DNA from: Polynucleobacter meluiroseus
GTDB taxonomy: Bacteria > Pseudomonadota > Gammaproteobacteria > Burkholderiales > Burkholderiaceae
Direction of reading: 5' to 3'
Assembly (NCBI GenBank): GCA_945901245.1
Contig: CAMDKY010000006.1
Span: forward strand, 1-59,432
Length of the DNA stretch: 59,432 nucleotides
Part shown: piece after piece, positions 55,540 to 59,432 of the stretch
How the letters are laid out: each line of letters starts with the position of its first letter
Numbering within the stretch: the stretch's first letter is position 1
Position numbers and translations under genes: made by a program
The notes under the pieces: generated by a model
The model's database searches: none
What the model was told of the DNA's origin: nothing
The model's input: only the letters and a program-made list of their open reading frames with translations

Positions 55540-57433
55540 AGTCCAGCTGCAAGTGCTGTTGTAAGGAGCGCACTTTGAGTAGCGACTCTTTTAAGATGCT
55601 GCGATCCACCGAGTTCAGCTGATCGATGTCAATCACATTGGGGTTGCCATTGATGCTGACTTCACCAATTTGCACGGCCAGGCGCTGGGTTTGCAAAAAC
55701 TCGAATGCCGTAATCCAAGCAGCGCTCTCTGCCTCAGGCACATTCAAGGCGCGCCCTACCGCGGCTAAACGTTCCCGCGTATTAATTACCTCAATACCAT
55801 GCGCCAAGGAATAGATTCGCGCTGCATCTACCATCAATGCAGTGCCTTGTAACTTCAGGTCAATGGTTTTTTGGCCATTGATCTCAGTCGGCTCAATCGC
55901 GCCCAACCAATTCAGGGGTACCCGTGAATTGAGGGCATTCTCTGCCAATAATTTAATGAAGCGGGGAATGGCCGCCGCTTTCACGCGCACGTATTCTTTC
56001 AGGGGTATCAACAAGTCGGCGTTACCCGCAAGCGCCCTCAGATCAAAGAAGATGCTGGCTTTTAATAAGTCTTCTGGATTACCTTGCTCAATCCAGCGAT
56101 CAAAGCGATGAAGCCATTCCTGCTGCGACAAACAGAGCTCCGAATTGCTAGCCATGATGTTGCCCTTGCACAGCGGATAGCCACACGCATCGAGAGCCTC
56201 GTTCACTTCCCGAGCGAATTGAAGGTAGATCGCGCGCTGCGCCTCACCCTCTTCATCGGCATACACCAAGGCGTTGTCTTGGTCGGTCGCTATGGTCTGT
56301 TCGCTGCGCCCCTCCGAACCCAAGGCAATCCAGGCAAAGCGGCTACGATTCAATTGATAGCGGTCCGCAACCATGGCAATCAGTTGCTCCGTCAACACAT
56401 CATTTAAATGGCTAATGAGTGCGGTTAACTGGCGTGCTTGTACGCCTTGACCTAGTAAGTTGCGTGCAAAGGTCCGAATATCATCAGCGCATTTTTTCAA
56501 ACCCTGCAGATCGTCGGTCCCTCGAATGGCCGTACTGATATTACTGAGCGAGAGGCGCTGCAAGGAAAATAAATCCCGCTCGGAAATGATTCCAATCAGG
56601 CGGCCGCGATCCAAAATCGGCAAGTGGCGAATATTAAAACGCGACATCATAAGGCCTGCCATCTCAGCCGTGTCGTCGACACTTAAGGTTTTGACTCCGG
56701 TCGACATCACACTTGAAATGGGTGTATTGAGATCTAAATTACTCAGCGTCACACGTGATAAGACGTCATACCGCGTCAAGATACCGACGATGGTTTGCTC
56801 ATCCTCGCAAATTAAGATCGACCCTACTTTTTTCTCGTGGATCAGGGTCAGCGCTTCGCGCAGGGGAGTATTAGGGCTGGTGGTTAACGGCTTTTTTAAG
56901 CGTAAATCACCGAGGCGACTTTCCAGCGATTGCTCTGCTAGGGCCTGTGAGGCAAAGGAATTGCGCAGAGCCGTTCGGGATTCTTGAAGCAAACCCCAAA
57001 TACGATTGCTTAAAAAATCACTAAAGGGCTTGGATTGCGCTTGCAACTGGCGCATCGCTGTGACCGGGAAGAGCAAACAGAAACAGTCGTCTACAGCACT
57101 ATAGATGGTGGAAACAGGCCGGTTTGCAAAGGCCGAACCAATCGAAAACAAACTACCTGCATCCAACAGAAAAGCGGTTTCTTCTATTCCGGGAATATCG
57201 CGACGACCCGATACGCGACCCTGCCGTATTAAATAGAGGAACTGAGGGGGACCATCGGCCGGCGCAAGAATGCGCTCTTTGGGCGCAAAGTAGGCCTCGC
57301 GCGATTGTTTCAGAAAAAAATCGACGTCGGCTTCGGCCATTTTTGAAAATGGCAAGCTTTGCATCACCTGTTGCCGTAAGTTTTGCACCAGGCTATGGGA
57401 AGAAGAAGTATGTTGCGAGTCTTGCCCTGTCAT
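55529..57433 (-). CDS. cNMP-binding/CBS/DUF294 nucleotidyltransferase-like protein (634 aa)
   Basis: Domains in order: cyclic-nucleotide-binding-like (about 25-150), a CBS pair (about 180-295, VGSILICEDEQTIVGILTRY and FNIRHLPILDRGRLIGIISE), a nucleotidyltransferase-like DUF294 with G372-SEGR and D384-x-D386 (ATDQDNALVYAD), and the DUF294 C-terminal domain. Such proteins sense nucleotides and may modify partners; they commonly neighbour acetate-type symporters, as here. Overlaps the exonuclease gene. Confidence 0.92.
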   Translation of the reverse strand: MTGQDSQHTSSSHSLVQNLRQQVMQSLPFSKMAEADVDFFLKQSREAYFAPKERILAPADGPPQFLYLIRQGRVSGRRDIPGIEETAFLLDAGSLFSIGSAFANRPVSTIYSAVDDCFCLLFPVTAMRQLQAQSKPFSDFLSNRIWGLLQESRTALRNSFASQALAEQSLESRLGDLRLKKPLTTSPNTPLREALTLIHEKKVGSILICEDEQTIVGILTRYDVLSRVTLSNLDLNTPISSVMSTGVKTLSVDDTAEMAGLMMSRFNIRHLPILDRGRLIGIISERDLFSLQRLSLSNISTAIRGTDDLQGLKKCADDIRTFARNLLGQGVQARQLTALISHLNDVLTEQLIAMVADRYQLNRSRFAWIALGSEGRSEQTIATDQDNALVYADEEGEAQRAIYLQFAREVNEALDACGYPLCKGNIMASNSELCLSQQEWLHRFDRWIEQGNPEDLLKASIFFDLRALAGNADLLIPLKEYVRVKAAAIPRFIKLLAENALNSRVPLNWLGAIEPTEINGQKTIDLKLQGTALMVDAARIYSLAHGIEVINTRERLAAVGRALNVPEAESAAWITAFEFLQTQRLAVQIGEVSINGNPNVIDIDQLNSVDRSILKESLLKVRSLQQHLQLDYVR

Positions 57434-57582
57434 TCGTCAATGTGCTTGTATGTTCGTAACTTATCTACGGGGAATGCCCTGAAATTAAATACAAAGCCAA
57501 TCAAGTCCCTACAAATCATCATATGTTCATTTGGCTGACTTATCAATACAATAGAAATACTTCGATATAGCTAGGCAATCAC

Positions 57583-58842
57583 ATGAACCCCACCACCATC
57601 AACATCGTCAGCAGCGTTATTTTTGCCTTGGCGATTATTCATACCTTTTCCACCGCCTTTTTTGAGGGTTTGGCACACAAGCAACCCAACCATGCCGGGG
57701 TATGGCATTTGCTCGGCGAAGTGGAAGTGGTGTTTGGATTTTGGGCCATGGTCCTGGTTTCCTTCTTTTTTATTTACACCGGATCCGATGCCACGATTGC
57801 CTATTTAGAGAAACTCAACTTTACCGAGCCGCTTTTTGTATTCGTAATCATGATCATTGCGGCAAGTAAGCCGGTTCTCGAGTTTTGCTTGTTCTTGGTA
57901 TTGCGTGTCACGGCCATTCTGCCGGTTAAAAAGTCGGTAGGCTTTCTGTGGGTCACACTCACCCTCGTTCCCCTTTTAGGCTCGTTTATTACGGAACCGG
58001 CCGCCATGACGGTTGCCGCATTACTGCTGCGTGACTACTATTTTTCTAAACGCATTTCACCCAAGTTGATGTATGCCGGACTGGCGGTGCTCTTTGTCAA
58101 CATCTCAATTGGTGGCGCCCTCACTCCCTATGCAGCGCCTCCCATTTTGATGGTGGCCAGCACCTGGAACTGGGATCTCTGGTTCATGCTCGAAAACTTT
58201 GGCTGGCGTTCTGCGGTTGCAGTGGTAGCGAATTCCACTTTACTGGCATTCTTGTTTTATAAAGAGTTGCGTGGCTTCAATATCCAGCCCAATGAAAAGA
58301 AAATTGATGCCATTCCAGTGAGCGTGATTTTTATTCACTTAGCCTTCTTGGTGGCAGTGGTCGTTTCAGTACACCACTCGGTTTTATTCATGGGTTTGTT
58401 TTTATTCTTTGTGGGCTACACCACCGCGTATGCTCGCTATCAAAATAAGCTCATCATTCGCGAGAGTTTGTTAGTTGCGTTTTTCTTGGCTGGGCTCGTC
58501 GTCTTGGGCAGCCAACAAAAATGGTGGCTGCAACCCCTCCTCGTTAATCTCGATTCAACGACGGTCTACTATGGCGCCACGGTTTTAACCGCCATCACGG
58601 ATAACGCGGCGCTCACCTATTTAGGCTCACTGGTCGAAGGTTTGTCCGATGAGTTCAAGTATTCACTAGTAGCGGGCGCCCTCACCGGCGGCGGCTTAAC
58701 CGTGATCGCCAATGCACCCAATCCTGCTGGCTACTCTATTCTGAAATCAAGTTTTCATGAAGGCGCAATTAATCCGCTGTATCTATTTTTATACGCTGTA
58801 CCGCCGACGATCATTGCCATCATTGCCTTCCGCTTTATTTAA
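57583..58842 (+). CDS. Putative Na+/H+ antiporter (419 aa)
   Basis: An 11-12-helix membrane protein of the family annotated as putative Na+/H+ antiporter (DUF1504-type): GEVEVVFGFWAMVLVSFFFI, ITEPAAMTVAALLLRDYYF, GGALTPYAAPPILMVASTWN, TAITDNAALTYLGSL. Activity is inferred from family. It is divergent from the CBS/DUF294 gene with about 150 bp between and followed by a dehalogenase gene. Confidence 0.9.
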   Translation: MNPTTINIVSSVIFALAIIHTFSTAFFEGLAHKQPNHAGVWHLLGEVEVVFGFWAMVLVSFFFIYTGSDATIAYLEKLNFTEPLFVFVIMIIAASKPVLEFCLFLVLRVTAILPVKKSVGFLWVTLTLVPLLGSFITEPAAMTVAALLLRDYYFSKRISPKLMYAGLAVLFVNISIGGALTPYAAPPILMVASTWNWDLWFMLENFGWRSAVAVVANSTLLAFLFYKELRGFNIQPNEKKIDAIPVSVIFIHLAFLVAVVVSVHHSVLFMGLFLFFVGYTTAYARYQNKLIIRESLLVAFFLAGLVVLGSQQKWWLQPLLVNLDSTTVYYGATVLTAITDNAALTYLGSLVEGLSDEFKYSLVAGALTGGGLTVIANAPNPAGYSILKSSFHEGAINPLYLFLYAVPPTIIAIIAFRFI

Positions 58843-58853
58843 GGTATTGCCCC

Positions 58854-59432
58854 ATGCCTAAGCTGATTGCATTTGATGCCTACGGCACCCTCCTCGATGT
58901 GTATTCGATGGGGGTGTTGGCGGAAACGCTGTTTCCGGGTCAGGGGCAGTCTTTAACTGTGCTGTGGCGTGATCGCCAAATTGAATACACCCGCCTGATT
59001 ACGATGAGCGATCCTACGGGATCAGCGCACTATCAATCCTTCTGGGATCTCACCATTGCAGCGCTGCGTTTTTCCTGCAAACGCCTCGCAATTCCATTAG
59101 ACCAAGATCAGGAAGCGCAGCTGATGGGCCAATATGCCAAGTTGAGCGCTTTCTCGGAATGCCAAGCAACGCTGAGTCAGATTAAACAAGCGGGGATCGC
59201 TACGGCAGTACTCTCGAATGGTAATCAAGCCATGCTGTCCAAGGCATTGCAAGCGAATCAACTCGATATCCTATTGGATCGCGTCATTTCCGTAGATGAA
59301 GTACGCCAATTTAAAGTAAGTCCTGCAAGCTATGGTTTATTAACCAGCCATTTTGGATGTGCGCCCAAAGACATTTTGTTTGTTTCAAGCAATGCCTGGG
59401 ATGTGATTGGCGCCGGCTGGTTTGGGCTGAAG
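58854..59432 (+). CDS. Haloacid dehalogenase, type II (truncated by window end)
   Basis: The frame from the ATG at 58854 is open to the window edge (193 codons). It starts MPKLIAFDAYGTLLDVYSMG, where FDAYGTL holds the nucleophilic Asp of HAD type II enzymes. SNGNQAMLSKAL (motif II) and FKVSPASYGLL (motif III Lys) follow, then FVSSNAWDVIGA. This fits (S)-2-haloacid dehalogenase; the physiological substrate may be another 2-substituted acid. The C-terminal part lies outside. Confidence 0.9.
   Translation, partial: MPKLIAFDAYGTLLDVYSMGVLAETLFPGQGQSLTVLWRDRQIEYTRLITMSDPTGSAHYQSFWDLTIAALRFSCKRLAIPLDQDQEAQLMGQYAKLSAFSECQATLSQIKQAGIATAVLSNGNQAMLSKALQANQLDILLDRVISVDEVRQFKVSPASYGLLTSHFGCAPKDILFVSSNAWDVIGAGWFGLK

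Overview
The window reads as chromosome of a betaproteobacterium of the Burkholderiaceae, most likely Polynucleobacter or a close relative. This rests on gene order and protein style: pgk-pyk-fba-purC-purE-purK-sua5, ilvE followed by a CHCC zinc-finger gene and waaF, sucCD, recA-recX, and a sodium/solute symporter with its DUF4212 partner. No rRNA, tRNA or CRISPR array was seen.

Positions 1 to about 14,500 form an accessory island. Its left edge is cut inside an IS3-type transposase gene. Next come three small unrecognised genes. Then two very large, Cys-free, Ala/Thr/Gly-rich surface-layer-like proteins (1546-4287 and 9753-about 14057, both minus) lie either side of a HigBA-type toxin-antitoxin pair and a compact mobile cassette. 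The cassette holds an XRE regulator, a tyrosine integrase, a small Cys protein, a ParB-domain protein, a 56-residue ORF, an HGGxSTG-type protein and a conserved hypothetical. The two giant genes share a roughly 110-bp 3' module (hairpin plus terminator; a third copy follows a 68-residue gene) and an upstream arrangement of 7-bp direct repeats spaced by 4 bp. A heptanucleotide-periodic array lies at 9121-9290. The island ends at a remnant of the 3' end of pntB (14526-14660).

From 14,700 on the sequence is core genome. groES-groEL has a CIRCE operator overlapping a sigma32/sigma70-like promoter. A three-gene signalling operon follows (degenerate EAL protein, NarL/LuxR response regulator, hybrid histidine kinase), with a layout reminiscent of Bordetella bvgASR. 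Then come dacB and a long minus-strand glycolysis/purine operon (pgk, pyk, fba, purCEK, sua5), azlCD, ilvE, waaF, an M48 protease, moaC, pilA, a TerC transporter, sucCD, and recA-recX with a good LexA box upstream of recA.

The right third holds a DUF2878/DUF3833/chalcone-isomerase-like cluster, a rhodanese, htpG (possible sigma32 promoter), an OsmC protein, two small exported proteins, a gamma-carbonic-anhydrase-like protein, an AEC transporter, maiA and a TRIC-type channel. It ends with the symporter/DUF4212 pair, TPR and small membrane proteins, a DnaQ-like exonuclease overlapping a cNMP/CBS/DUF294 protein, a putative Na+/H+ antiporter and a truncated haloacid dehalogenase gene.

The most unusual material is in the island: the repeat architecture around the giant surface-protein genes, a giant gene whose homologous N terminus has no start codon, and a family of small Cys proteins present in two copies.
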